Source of the DNA: Micromonospora sp. MH99
GTDB lineage: Bacteria > Actinomycetota > Actinomycetes > Mycobacteriales > Micromonosporaceae
Assembly (NCBI RefSeq): GCF_021442385.1
Contig: NZ_MUZA01000040.1
Span: forward strand, 1-58,370
Direction of reading: 5' to 3'
DNA length: 58,370 nt
A program made the position numbers and the translations under genes. Positions 1-8,478 of this stretch are shown here, piece after piece. The notes under the pieces were generated by a model, which did not search any database, was not told the origin of the DNA, and saw only the letters and a list, made by a program, of their open reading frames with translations. Within the stretch, counting starts at the first letter, position 1, and each line of letters starts with the position of its first letter.

Positions 1-22
1 CTACACGACGCTCTTCCGATCT
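1..22 (+). other. Illumina adapter remnant at contig end
   Basis: The first 22 bases match the 3' end of the TruSeq read-1 adapter (ending ACGCTCTTCCGATCT). This is library sequence, not genome, and it shows that the window begins at an untrimmed contig end. Genomic sequence begins at about base 23. Positions 23-181 show no gene that I can support. Confidence 0.95.
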
Positions 23-181
23 GACACCGGCCAAGGGGTGTTGGTTGGCTCCTACGGGGTACGCCCGCGCCATGACCGTCCTGGCCCGGCGCCGCCCCGC
101 CGCCCGACCCCGCCCCGCGCGGCCCGGACCGCTACGGCCGGGCGGCCCGGTGCCGCGACCCGACGCCCGACCCGGGGCGCG

Positions 182-571
182 ATGAGCGCCGCTGCGGCCC
201 GGTTCCCGTTCCGCTTCGACCCGGCGTTCCGTCCGCCGTTGGCGCTGCTGGGCGTCCGGCCGGCGACGGCCTGGGTCACCGTCACCGACCAGGACCTGGT
301 GATCCGGTACGGGCCGTGGCGGCTGCGCACCGGCCGGGACAACGTGATCGGCGCCGAGCTGAGCGGTCCGTACCGCTGGTGGCGGGTGATCGGCCCCCGC
401 CTGTCGATGGTCGACCGCGGCGTGAGCTTCGGCAGCAGCACGGCGGGCGGGGTCTGCCTGCGCTTCGGCGTACCGGTGCCGGCCCTGGCGCCCGGCGGCC
501 GGCTCCGGCATCCGGCGGCCACCGTCACCGTCGCCGACCCACCGGCCCTGGCGCGGCTGCTCGCCGGATGA
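182..571 (+). CDS. Conserved hypothetical protein (129 aa)
   Basis: A short soluble protein with no signal peptide or clear membrane segment. The ATG at 182 is preferred because the upstream in-frame extension is low-complexity Pro/Arg/Ala sequence typical of non-coding GC-rich DNA. The body has alternating hydrophobic strands (AWVTVTDQDLVIRYGPWRL) that suggest a small beta-rich domain, possibly PH-like. I cannot assign a function. It lies about 100 bases upstream of the transporter gene and on the same strand, so the two could be co-transcribed. Confidence 0.6.
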   Translation: MSAAAARFPFRFDPAFRPPLALLGVRPATAWVTVTDQDLVIRYGPWRLRTGRDNVIGAELSGPYRWWRVIGPRLSMVDRGVSFGSSTAGGVCLRFGVPVPALAPGGRLRHPAATVTVADPPALARLLAG

Positions 572-671
572 GGACCTGCCCTGAGTAGGCCATCCGCGTA
601 CCCGGTTCCGCCGGTCGGACCGCCGCGCACCACCTACCGTCGGAGCAGGACCTGCGAGGGTGGGACGGGCG

Positions 672-2765
672 ATGGCTGACGAGCACCGGGCGAGACCGCG
701 ACGCTGGAGCGGACGCCGCCATACGCCTACCGGACCGGACCCGGCGCTGCGCGCCGCCCGCGACCCGGCCCGCCCGCACTCCGGCGGCCGTCAGGGTGTC
801 GTGGTGCCCGAGCGGGTCGACAGCCCGGCCCGGTCGGCGCCGCCGGCCAGCCCGCTGCGGCGGTGGCTCTTCGAACACCAGGTGCAGCCGCCGGGCCCGG
901 AGACGGCCGAGGGGCAGAACCGCAGGCACGCGTGGTGGCAGGTGATGTGCCTGACCGGCGTGGACTACTTCTCGACCCTGTCGTACCTGCCGGGCATCGC
1001 GGCGGTGGCGGCCGGCGCGCTGTCCCCGCTGGCGACCCTGCTGATCGTCGCGCTGACCCTGTTCGGCATGTTGCCCATGTACCGCCGGGTGGCCCAGGAG
1101 AGCCCGCACGGGCAGGGCTCGGTGGCGATGCTGGAGCGGCTGCTGCCGTTCTGGCGGGGCAAGATCTTCGTGCTCGTGCTGCTCGGGTTCGTGGCCACCT
1201 CGTGGATCATCACGATCACCCTGTCCTCGGCCGACGCCACAGTGCACCTGCTGGAGAACCCGTACCTGCCGGACGCCCTGCACGGCCCGGCGGTGCCGGT
1301 GCTGGTCACCGTGGCGCTGCTGCTCGTCCTCGGCGGCGTGTTCCTGCTCGGCTTCCGCGAGGCCGTCGTGGTGGCCATCCCGCTGGTGGCGGTCTTCCTC
1401 GTCCTCAACGCGGTGATCGTGGTGGTCGCGGTGACCCGGATCGTCGAGGACCCCGCCATCGTGTCGGACTGGACGACCGCGCTGACCGCCGGCGGCGGGC
1501 CGGGTCACGTCCTGCTCACGGCAGTGCTGGCGTTCCCGCTGCTGGTGCTGGGGCTGTCCGGCTTCGAGACCGGTGTCAGCATGATGCCGCTGGTGTCGGC
1601 CGACGGCCCGGACCGGCCGGCCCGGCTGGCCGCCCGGATCCGCAACACCCGCCGGCTGCTCACCACCGCCGCGCTGATCATGTCGGTGTACCTGATCTCG
1701 ACGACCTTCGTGACCACCGCGCTCATTCCCGCTGCCGAGTTCCGCCCGGGCGGCCCCGCGAACGGTCGGGCGCTGGCCTTTCTGGCGCACACCTATCTCG
1801 GCGAGGTGTTCGGCACCGTCTACGACGTGAGCAGCGTGCTCATCCTCTGGTTCGCTGGCGCGTCGGCCATGGCCGGGCTGATCAACATCGTGCCGCGCTA
1901 CCTGCCCTCGTACGGCATGGCCCCGGAGTGGGCGCGCGCGGTACGCCCCGTGGTGGTCGTCTACACCGTCGTCAGCGTCGCCATCACGATCGCGTTCCGG
2001 GCCGACGTCAACGCCCAGGCCGGGGCGTACGCCACGGGCATCCTGGCGATGATGGTCTCCGGCGCGGTGGCGGTGACCATCTCCGCGGTCCGGCACCGCC
2101 AGCGCGTCGCCGGCATCGGCTTCACGGTGCTGACCCTGGTGCTGCTGTACGCGCTGCTGGAGAACGTCGTCGAGCAGCCGGACGGGATCACCATCTCGGC
2201 GCTGTTCATCCTCGGCATCATCGTGGTGTCGCTGATCTCCCGGGTAACCCGGACGACGGAGCTGCGCGCGGAGCGGATCGAGTTCGACGAGCCGGCCCGC
2301 CGGTTCGTCGCCGAGTCGCTGGCTCATGACGGGCAGCTGCACCTCATCGCGAACAAGCGCCAGAGCGGCTCGGTGAAGGAGTACACGATCAAGGAGCGGG
2401 CGCAGCGGGGCATGAACCCGGTGCCCGGGGCCGCGGACGTGCTGTTCCTGGAGATCGACGTGGTGGATCCGTCGGGGTTCAGCCAGGTGCTGCGGGTGCA
2501 CGGCGTCGAGGTGGCGGGCTTTCGGGTGCTGCGGGCCAGCAGTCCGGCCGCGCCGAACGCGATCGCCGCGATCCTGCTGGCGCTGCGCGACGCCACCGGG
2601 GTACGCCCGCACGCGCACTTCGAGTGGTCCGAGGGCAGCCCGATCGCGCACCTGCTGCGCTACCTGATCCTCGGCCGGGGGGACACCCCGCCGGTGGTAC
2701 GGGAGATCATCCGCCGTACCGAGCCGGACCCGCTGCGCCGGCCGGGCATCCACGTCGGCGGGTGA
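672..2765 (+). CDS. APC-superfamily amino acid permease
   Basis: A 697-residue integral membrane protein. A basic, proline-rich cytoplasmic N-terminus of about 90 residues precedes the first membrane segment, which contains GVDYFSTLSYLPGIAAVAAG. This resembles the unwound substrate-binding helix 1 of APC transporters. About 12 hydrophobic segments follow up to about residue 530. A soluble C-terminal domain of about 160 residues then ends in a charged tail. The likely substrate is an amino acid or similar small molecule, but the sequence does not fix which. The ATG at 672 has a GAGGGTGGGA purine run at good spacing; a GTG at 660 is possible. It stands alone and is probably not part of the biosynthetic cluster. 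Confidence 0.8.
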   Translation: MADEHRARPRRWSGRRHTPTGPDPALRAARDPARPHSGGRQGVVVPERVDSPARSAPPASPLRRWLFEHQVQPPGPETAEGQNRRHAWWQVMCLTGVDYFSTLSYLPGIAAVAAGALSPLATLLIVALTLFGMLPMYRRVAQESPHGQGSVAMLERLLPFWRGKIFVLVLLGFVATSWIITITLSSADATVHLLENPYLPDALHGPAVPVLVTVALLLVLGGVFLLGFREAVVVAIPLVAVFLVLNAVIVVVAVTRIVEDPAIVSDWTTALTAGGGPGHVLLTAVLAFPLLVLGLSGFETGVSMMPLVSADGPDRPARLAARIRNTRRLLTTAALIMSVYLISTTFVTTALIPAAEFRPGGPANGRALAFLAHTYLGEVFGTVYDVSSVLILWFAGASAMAGLINIVPRYLPSYGMAPEWARAVRPVVVVYTVVSVAITIAFRADVNAQAGAYATGILAMMVSGAVAVTISAVRHRQRVAGIGFTVLTLVLLYALLENVVEQPDGITISALFILGIIVVSLISRVTRTTELRAERIEFDEPARRFVAESLAHDGQLHLIANKRQSGSVKEYTIKERAQRGMNPVPGAADVLFLEIDVVDPSGFSQVLRVHGVEVAGFRVLRASSPAAPNAIAAILLALRDATGVRPHAHFEWSEGSPIAHLLRYLILGRGDTPPVVREIIRRTEPDPLRRPGIHVGG

Positions 2766-2933
2766 CCGCACGCACCGTCTGGTGTCGTTAAAGATGAATG
2801 GCAGCACTATTCACGTTCACACCTTCCTGTCCGGATTGCGGTCATATGGTGACCTTTGGTGGTCGGCGGCACGTCGAGCACCCCACGCCCCGATTGGCGT
2901 GGACCGTCACGTACCCAGGAAGGCAGGCACCTG

Positions 2934-4442
2934 ATGTCCACGTACCGAGGAGGAGACCGCCCAGCACGACCCCGACGGCGGTCCCGATGGTTCTTAGCCG
3001 GCGGGCTCCTGGCCGGGAGCCTGGTGGTGGGAGCGGCCGGCGCTGCCGCGGCGGCCGACCGCGACCTCTCCCTCCCGGGCCTGGACAGGCTGACCAGCGC
3101 GGCCAGCCGCGACGACGACCGGCGGGACGACGACCGCTCCGGGCCGGAGCGTGACGGCGACGACGCCGAGCGGGCCCGACCGCACACCCCGGGCACCGGC
3201 AAGCGCGGCGTGGTCGAGGTGCCGTGCGACGCGGCGAAGCTGGTGGCCGCGCTGGTGGCGGCCAACGCGGAGGGCGGCGGGGAACTGCGGCTCGCGCCCC
3301 GGTGCCGGTACACGCTCACCGAGGCGTTCCACGAGACCGACCAGTACGACGGCGGGATCCGCGACGCCCGGGAGCAGGCCGACGCGGCGGAAACCCCCGG
3401 CGACGCGGACGCCCCGCCGCACGACCCGGCCGACGACACGTCCGGTCTACCGGTGATCTACCAGGCCATCACCATCGACGGCGCCGGCGCGACGATCGCC
3501 CGCGACGCCCAGGCCGCGCCGTTCCGCTTCTTCACCGTCCGCGACGGTGGCGAGCTGACCCTGCGCGACGTCGAGCTGCACAACGGCCGTTCGGCCATCG
3601 AGGGCGGCAGCGTGCACGTCGTGCACGGCGCGACGGCAGTGGTGGAGCGGGTGACTGTCACCCAGAGCACCTCGCTCTCGCCCGAGGGCGGCGGCGGCGG
3701 GATCTTCAACGACGGCAACATGGTGGTCACCGACTCCACCTTCATCGGCAACAGCGCCTCCGGCGCCGCGGGCAAGGGCGGGGGCCTGCTCAACGGCGGC
3801 GTGCTGACGCTGAAGCGCTCGGAGTTCCGCCACAACAGCGCCAACGGCTACGGCGGCGGGCTCGGCAACTACCGGGGCGCGGCGGACGTGGACACCACCA
3901 CGCTCGCCGAGAACAGCGCCGCGCAGGGCGGCGGGCTGGCCAGCTTCTCGGCCCGCACCAAGGTGTACGACACCGAGCTGCTGAACAACACCGCACAGGT
4001 CGGCGGTGGCGCCGCCAACTCCGACGCGGTGCTGGTGATGCGCAAGATGACCATCCGCGGCAACACCTCCACCGTCAACGGCGGGGCCATCTCCACAGTC
4101 AAGGGCCTGCTGCCCCTGGACGACAGCGTGGTCGCCGGCAACACCACGCACGGCATCGGGGCCGGCATCTACGCCGAGAAGTCCAACCTGCTCGTGCGCG
4201 GCAGCGACGTGACCGGCAACGAGGCGGTCGGCGCGACGTCCAAGGGCGGCGGCATCTACGCCACCGCCGGCTCGGTGGCGCTCTACACGAGCAAGGTCAC
4301 CCACAACGCGGCCACGGTGAAGCCCGGCGGCATCTTCGCCGAGCACGCCCAGGTCAAGATCGACGATGAGAGCGTGGTCGTCGAGAACGAGCCGACCAAC
4401 TGCGAGGGCAGCGCGGTGCCGATCGCGCACTGCTTCCGCTGA
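2934..4442 (+). CDS. Secreted right-handed beta-helix (PMP-type repeat) protein
   Basis: A 502-residue exported protein. Residues 1-45 form a twin-arginine-like or Sec signal: an Arg-rich start, then FLAGGLLAGSLVVGAAGAAA. An acidic and basic low-complexity linker (DDDRRDDDR) follows. From about residue 170 to the end there are many imperfect repeats with GG-(G/A)-(I/L)-x-N and NS/NT turns, such as GGGIFNDG, GGGLLNGG and GGGLGNYRG. This is the signature of parallel beta-helix proteins of the polymorphic-membrane-protein and pectate-lyase-like type. No catalytic site is obvious, so a surface or adhesive role is only a guess. The ATG at 2934 has an AGGAAGG ribosome-binding site. The upstream 168 bases are unusually AT-rich for this window and probably hold its promoter. 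Confidence 0.8.
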   Translation: MSTYRGGDRPARPRRRSRWFLAGGLLAGSLVVGAAGAAAAADRDLSLPGLDRLTSAASRDDDRRDDDRSGPERDGDDAERARPHTPGTGKRGVVEVPCDAAKLVAALVAANAEGGGELRLAPRCRYTLTEAFHETDQYDGGIRDAREQADAAETPGDADAPPHDPADDTSGLPVIYQAITIDGAGATIARDAQAAPFRFFTVRDGGELTLRDVELHNGRSAIEGGSVHVVHGATAVVERVTVTQSTSLSPEGGGGGIFNDGNMVVTDSTFIGNSASGAAGKGGGLLNGGVLTLKRSEFRHNSANGYGGGLGNYRGAADVDTTTLAENSAAQGGGLASFSARTKVYDTELLNNTAQVGGGAANSDAVLVMRKMTIRGNTSTVNGGAISTVKGLLPLDDSVVAGNTTHGIGAGIYAEKSNLLVRGSDVTGNEAVGATSKGGGIYATAGSVALYTSKVTHNAATVKPGGIFAEHAQVKIDDESVVVENEPTNCEGSAVPIAHCFR

Positions 4443-4484
4443 GGCGTCGATCCGCGCGCCTCGTCCCGAGCGCAGCCATCCTGA

Positions 4485-4520
4485 GCCCGCCCGCCCGGAC
4501 AACCGTCCGGGCGGGCGGGC
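4485..4520. terminator. Strong hairpin terminator
   Basis: A perfect 16-bp stem (4485-4500 and 4505-4520) closed by the tetraloop AACC, rich in GGGC repeats. It lies 42 bases after the beta-helix gene and before the convergent oxidoreductase, so it can serve both. There is no U-tract, as is usual in GC-rich actinomycetes. Confidence 0.85.
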
Positions 4521-4597
4521 GTTCCCCGTGCGCCGCTGCCGGCGTGGTCGCACGCCGCGCCCCGACCGCGGTCGGTCCAGCGTCCGAGCTGGCAGGC

Positions 4598-5557
4598 TCA
4601 GCTCAGCGAGCGCAGCCGGCCGGAGAGGTCGGCGGCGAAGAAGTCGAGGAAGCCGTCGGGGTCGCCACCGGCGTTCTGCAGCACGATGTGGTCGAAGCCG
4701 GCGTCGACGTACGACCGGACCTTCGCCACGTGCGGCTCGGGGTCGGGGCCGACGGCGAAGAGCTCGCGGATGTGCTTCTCCTCCACGTGCGCGCTGGCCG
4801 CGTCGAAGTTGACCGGATTCGGCAGCTCGCTCATCACCTTCCAACCGGTGACCATCCACCGGCTGGTCTGCAACACCGCCTGCACCGCCTGTTGCTCGTC
4901 GGTGGCCCAGGCCAGGGGCACCTCTGCGTAGCGCGGGCCCGACCCGTCGGCACGCCGGTAGTGCTCGACGATCGAGGGGTCCGGATCGGTGGCGAACAGC
5001 CCGTCGCCGAGTTCGGCGGCGAGCCGGGCCGATGCCTCGCCGCTCGCCGCGACCGCGATCACCGGCGGGGTGTCCGGCAGGTCGAAGACCCGGGCGTCCT
5101 CCAGTTGCAGGTGTCGTCCCTCGTACGACTGGTAGCCGCCCTGCCAGAGCAACCGGATGATTTCCAGCGCCTCGCGCAGTCGTTCGTGCCGGCCCCGCAC
5201 GCTGGGAAAGCCCTGGCCCACGACGTGTTCGTTGAGCCGTTCGCCGGCCCCGACGCCGAGGGTGAAACGTCCGTCGGAGATCAGCGCCATGGTCGCCGCC
5301 GCCTGCGCGATGATCGCCGGGTGGTAGCGCACGGTCGGGCAGGTCACGCCGGTGGCCAGGCCCAGCGTGGTGGTGCGCGCCGCGATCGCGCCGAGCACGC
5401 TCCAGGTGAAGGACGAGTGGCCCTGCGCGTTCAGCCAGGGGTGGAAGTGGTCGCTCATCTCGACGAAGTCGAAACCGGCCTCCTCGGCCCGGACGGCCTG
5501 GCGGATGATCTCCTGCGGTCCGAAGCCCTCCGAGGCGAGCTTGTAGCCGATCTGCAT
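4598..5557 (-). CDS. F420-dependent LLM-class oxidoreductase (G6PDH-like)
   Basis: A 319-residue luciferase-like monooxygenase-fold protein. It begins MQIGYKLASEGFGPQEI and contains the F420-family signatures FVEMSDHFHPW (about residues 32-42) and LGVGAGERLNEHVVGQGFP (about 100-118). The conserved His in SDHF and the GERLNEH loop are typical of the F420-dependent glucose-6-phosphate-dehydrogenase-like branch (TIGR03557 group). It would use cofactor F420 to oxidise or reduce an alcohol or ketone; the substrate is unknown. It is a single gene convergent with the beta-helix gene. Nothing links it to the polyketide cluster except that F420 enzymes can act there. Confidence 0.88.
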   Translation of the reverse strand: MQIGYKLASEGFGPQEIIRQAVRAEEAGFDFVEMSDHFHPWLNAQGHSSFTWSVLGAIAARTTTLGLATGVTCPTVRYHPAIIAQAAATMALISDGRFTLGVGAGERLNEHVVGQGFPSVRGRHERLREALEIIRLLWQGGYQSYEGRHLQLEDARVFDLPDTPPVIAVAASGEASARLAAELGDGLFATDPDPSIVEHYRRADGSGPRYAEVPLAWATDEQQAVQAVLQTSRWMVTGWKVMSELPNPVNFDAASAHVEEKHIRELFAVGPDPEPHVAKVRSYVDAGFDHIVLQNAGGDPDGFLDFFAADLSGRLRSLS

Positions 5558-5697
5558 GGCACGCTCCCGATTCCGTCCGCCAGCTGACCCGGGTCGGTTC
5601 CCGCCTGCGGGACCGACAAACGCCGTCCCGCGTCCAAACCAGCCTCCTAGGACGCCCTACGCGGTGTGGCGGCGCCCCCGGACCCTGGACAGCGGAC

Positions 5698-5728
5698 GGC
5701 CCGCGCCCCGTTTGAAGGGGCGCGGGCC
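5698..5728 (-). terminator. Hairpin terminator after small membrane protein gene
   Basis: A perfect 12-bp GC stem (5698-5709 and 5717-5728) with the loop GTTTGAA. It lies 19 bases beyond the minus-strand stop at 5748. Confidence 0.8.
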
Positions 5729-5747
5729 GGTGGGTCGCGTACGCGTC

Positions 5748-5954
5748 CTACTTGGACGGCTCGGGCAGCTTGCAGTCGACCTTGGGGTTGGCCCCGATGT
5801 AGTTCAGCGGTCCGGCCACGATGGTGACCAGGATCGTGCCGGCCTCGGCGCAGTTGGTGTCGTCGCCGCTGTAGTAGCCCCGCTGACCGCCGGCGATGGC
5901 GCCGATCACCAGCCAGATCACGACGATGACTCCGAGTATCGAGGTGCCGCGCAT
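5748..5954 (-). CDS. Small single-span membrane protein (68 aa)
   Basis: One hydrophobic segment at residues 5-23 (SILGVIVVIWLVIGAIAGG) is followed by an exported-looking tail with two cysteines (DTNCAE and KVDCKL) that could form a disulfide. The ATG is preceded by AGGAGGC on the minus strand and the gene has its own terminator, so it is likely expressed. I know small proteins of this type from actinomycetes but have no function to assign. Confidence 0.7.
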   Translation of the reverse strand: MRGTSILGVIVVIWLVIGAIAGGQRGYYSGDDTNCAEAGTILVTIVAGPLNYIGANPKVDCKLPEPSK

Positions 5955-6206
5955 CGCTGCCTCCTGAAGGAATGTGGTGGATCTGAGGTGCAGGCGTTGT
6001 ACCCAATCGGGTCGCGCGGCTAACGGTGGGCGTCCGACACCCCCGCCGGATCATCCGTCCGGCCGATGCCGTCCGCCGTCGGTACCGCACCGGCATCGGC
6101 CGCCCGCATCGCGTACCGACCGTCGGCTATCGGATCGCCGACCGACCCGGCCCCCGGGCGGGCCACCGGACGTAGAACTGCGTCACGGCCCCGCCGAGGA
6201 GGACCC

Positions 6207-7034
6207 ATGAACGCCCCGACCCCGTCCCTGTACATCGACCGCCCCGAGGACGTCGCGGTCGCGGCCCGCGCGCTCGCCGGCGGCGCGGTCGTCGCGGTGG
6301 CGTTCGCCAACTTCTACGCGATAGTCACCCGGCCCGACGCGGCCACCGTCGGCCGGGTCAACCTAGCCAAGGGCCGCCCGGTCCACCAGGTCGGCAGCAT
6401 CACCACAGCCATCGGGCGGATCCCGGGAATGTTCGACTGGTCCAGGGTCTCGCCCCGGTTGCCGATCGCCCGGGTGCGGGCGCTGATGGACGCCCTCTAC
6501 GGCGCCGGGCCGTTCGGCTTCCGGGGCCCCGCCGCCGACCGGCTGCCCGAGCACGTCACCCAGCTCGACCGCGGCCTGCGTACCACCCAGGTCATCGCCC
6601 CCGGTCTGACCTGCCCGTCCAACACGTTCTTCGAGCGGGCACTCGCCGAGACCGGCACCGATCACCTGTACATCACGTCGGCGAACCGGTCCCGGCACCA
6701 CACCGGGGCCGTCGAGGAGCCGGCGCACTGGAAGGCCGGCGCGCTCGCCGCCGACTTTGCCCACCTCGACGACCTGCTGGTGCTGGCCCACCCGGACGAG
6801 GCGGCCGCCCGTGCCGCCTACCCCGGTTACCTCACCACGTCGGTGACCCTGCTCTCCTTCCACGCGCCGGAGTGCGAGCTGGAGGAGCCGCCGGTGCTGA
6901 CCGTGGACCGGCACGGTTCGCTGCACCTGGACGACGTGCGCCGGGCGGCCGCACCGCTGGGCCTTCAGGTGCGCCTCGGTACCGCCGCCGGACAACGGTT
7001 GCAGGTCCGGGGGTACGCGGGAGCGCTGGTGTGA
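6207..7034 (+). CDS. YrdC/Sua5-domain protein
   Basis: A 275-residue protein. Features of the Sua5/YciO/YrdC fold are visible: RVNLAKGRPVHQVGSI near residue 50, in the position of the K-R-x(2)-K/P-l nucleotide-binding stretch, and CPSNTFFERAL with YITSANRSRHHTG near residues 140-170, like the S/T-SAN motif of threonylcarbamoyl-AMP synthases. The first motif is diverged (no clear KxR), so it may not be the essential tRNA t6A enzyme. It could be a paralogue acting on another carbamoyl or acyl adenylate. The ATG at 6207 has a GGAGGA site six bases upstream. The 250 bases before it show no gene. Confidence 0.65.
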   Translation: MNAPTPSLYIDRPEDVAVAARALAGGAVVAVAFANFYAIVTRPDAATVGRVNLAKGRPVHQVGSITTAIGRIPGMFDWSRVSPRLPIARVRALMDALYGAGPFGFRGPAADRLPEHVTQLDRGLRTTQVIAPGLTCPSNTFFERALAETGTDHLYITSANRSRHHTGAVEEPAHWKAGALAADFAHLDDLLVLAHPDEAAARAAYPGYLTTSVTLLSFHAPECELEEPPVLTVDRHGSLHLDDVRRAAAPLGLQVRLGTAAGQRLQVRGYAGALV

Positions 7035-7071
7035 GCCACCGCCGGTCGGCCGGGTGGTGCCCCGCGGCGGC

Positions 7072-8277
7072 TCAGTGCGGCGGAGCGGGAGCCTCCGGCG
7101 GTTTGCCGCGGCTGCGGCGGTAGTCGGCGTACGCGACGCCGACCAGCACCAGCAGGGCGCCGAGGGAGGCGCACAACGGCGGCAGGTACAGCACCCCCGG
7201 TGCGATCGTCAGCAACGCCAGGAGACCGCCGGCCCGCGACGGCGACACCCGGCTGAACACCTCGTACTCGAATGAGGACCGACCGACCAGGAACAGCGCC
7301 GGGCCGCCCAGGATCACCGCCGCCCAGGCCGGCGGCGTACGGCCGGGGTCGTCGTGCAGCACCAGGTCGAACCCGGAGGCCGTGACCACCACCCCGGCGA
7401 TCATCAGCAGGTGGGTGTACGGCGCGGTGAACAGGAACTTGCCCGGCGCTCCGGACATCTTGATGGCCGTCGGCAGCAGCTGGCCGGACTTGTGGACGTA
7501 GATCCGCCAGAGCAGCAGGGTGGTCGCGAACGCCACGGCGAACGACGCGATGTTCTGCGCCTCGGAGTGGGCCAGGTTGAACATGGTGCCGATGGTCAGG
7601 ATGGCGTCGCCGAGGGCGATGATGAAGAACTGCTGGTACCGCTCGGAGAGATGCTCGGCGGTGACGTTGCGCTGCGGCTCGGGCACCACCCCCAACCCGG
7701 GCACCGGGTACGCGAGCCGGAAGCCGCTGTAGTCGATGGCGAGCGCGATGGCCCAGCAGGCCAGCCGGGCGTCGCCGCTGACGAACGCGCCGATGATCCA
7801 GGGGATCGCCGACACCGCGAACCAGACGAAGATGCGCACGGCCCTGCGTTGGGTCTGCGGCTCCCGGCGCACGGCAGGCATCAGGAACAGCCCGCGCCCG
7901 AGGTGGATGGTCACGTACGTGGCGGCGAAGACGATTCCCCGTGCGCCGAACGCCTCCGGGATCGCGGTGGTCATCAGCAGGGCGCCGAACATGACGGCGC
8001 TGATCAGCAGCTTGATCTCGGTGCGTTCCGGGTCGTACAGGTCGGTGACGAGGGTGGTGATCGCCCACGTCCACCAGACGGCGGCCAGCAGGATCAACGA
8101 CTGGCCGGCCCGATGCCAGTCGAGCTGGTTGACCATGCCGCGCGAGATGAGCGCGAGCGCGACCACGAACACCAGGTCGAAGAAGAGTTCGAGCAGCGTC
8201 ACCCGGCGGGGGGCGTCCGGGTCGCGCACCGGCGGTCGGGTCTTGCGGTGCCCGGGCTCCGGCGCGGAGTACTGCAC
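7072..8277 (-). CDS. Low temperature requirement protein A (LtrA) family membrane protein
   Basis: A 401-residue polytopic membrane protein. The family signature LLELFFDLVFVVAL occurs near residues 29-42, followed by about ten hydrophobic segments. LtrA proteins are widespread in actinomycetes; their biochemical role is not established, and the name comes from a Listeria cold-growth mutant. The start is GTG at 8277. It is convergent with the YrdC gene, with 37 bases between the two stops. Confidence 0.85.
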   Translation of the reverse strand: MQYSAPEPGHRKTRPPVRDPDAPRRVTLLELFFDLVFVVALALISRGMVNQLDWHRAGQSLILLAAVWWTWAITTLVTDLYDPERTEIKLLISAVMFGALLMTTAIPEAFGARGIVFAATYVTIHLGRGLFLMPAVRREPQTQRRAVRIFVWFAVSAIPWIIGAFVSGDARLACWAIALAIDYSGFRLAYPVPGLGVVPEPQRNVTAEHLSERYQQFFIIALGDAILTIGTMFNLAHSEAQNIASFAVAFATTLLLWRIYVHKSGQLLPTAIKMSGAPGKFLFTAPYTHLLMIAGVVVTASGFDLVLHDDPGRTPPAWAAVILGGPALFLVGRSSFEYEVFSRVSPSRAGGLLALLTIAPGVLYLPPLCASLGALLVLVGVAYADYRRSRGKPPEAPAPPH

Positions 8278-8420
8278 GATCGCTCCCGCGGTGCCGGTGG
8301 ACTCGGCGAGCCGTCCGGCCCACCTTGACGGACGCTAGCCGGCGGCCGGCCACGCCAGTGGGGATTCGTCCGGTCGTCCCCCGACCGGGGAGGGGCCCCG
8401 TCCGCTCCGCTGAAACGACG

Positions 8421-8467
8421 GAACCCCCGGGCCCGACCGTCGAGAAGACGGGCGGCCCCGGGGGTTC
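8421..8467 (-). terminator. Hairpin terminator downstream of helix-hairpin-helix gene
   Basis: 11-bp arms GAACCCCCGGG and CCCGGGGGTTC (8421-8431 and 8457-8467) surround a 25-base loop. The element lies 11 bases beyond the stop at 8479. Confidence 0.7.
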
Positions 8468-8478
8468 GCTGTCGGCAC

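Noticed and set aside
863..2329. Second plus-strand frame within the permease gene
   Set aside because: It is a Gly/Arg/Pro-rich shadow frame without domains; the membrane-protein frame is clearly the coding one.
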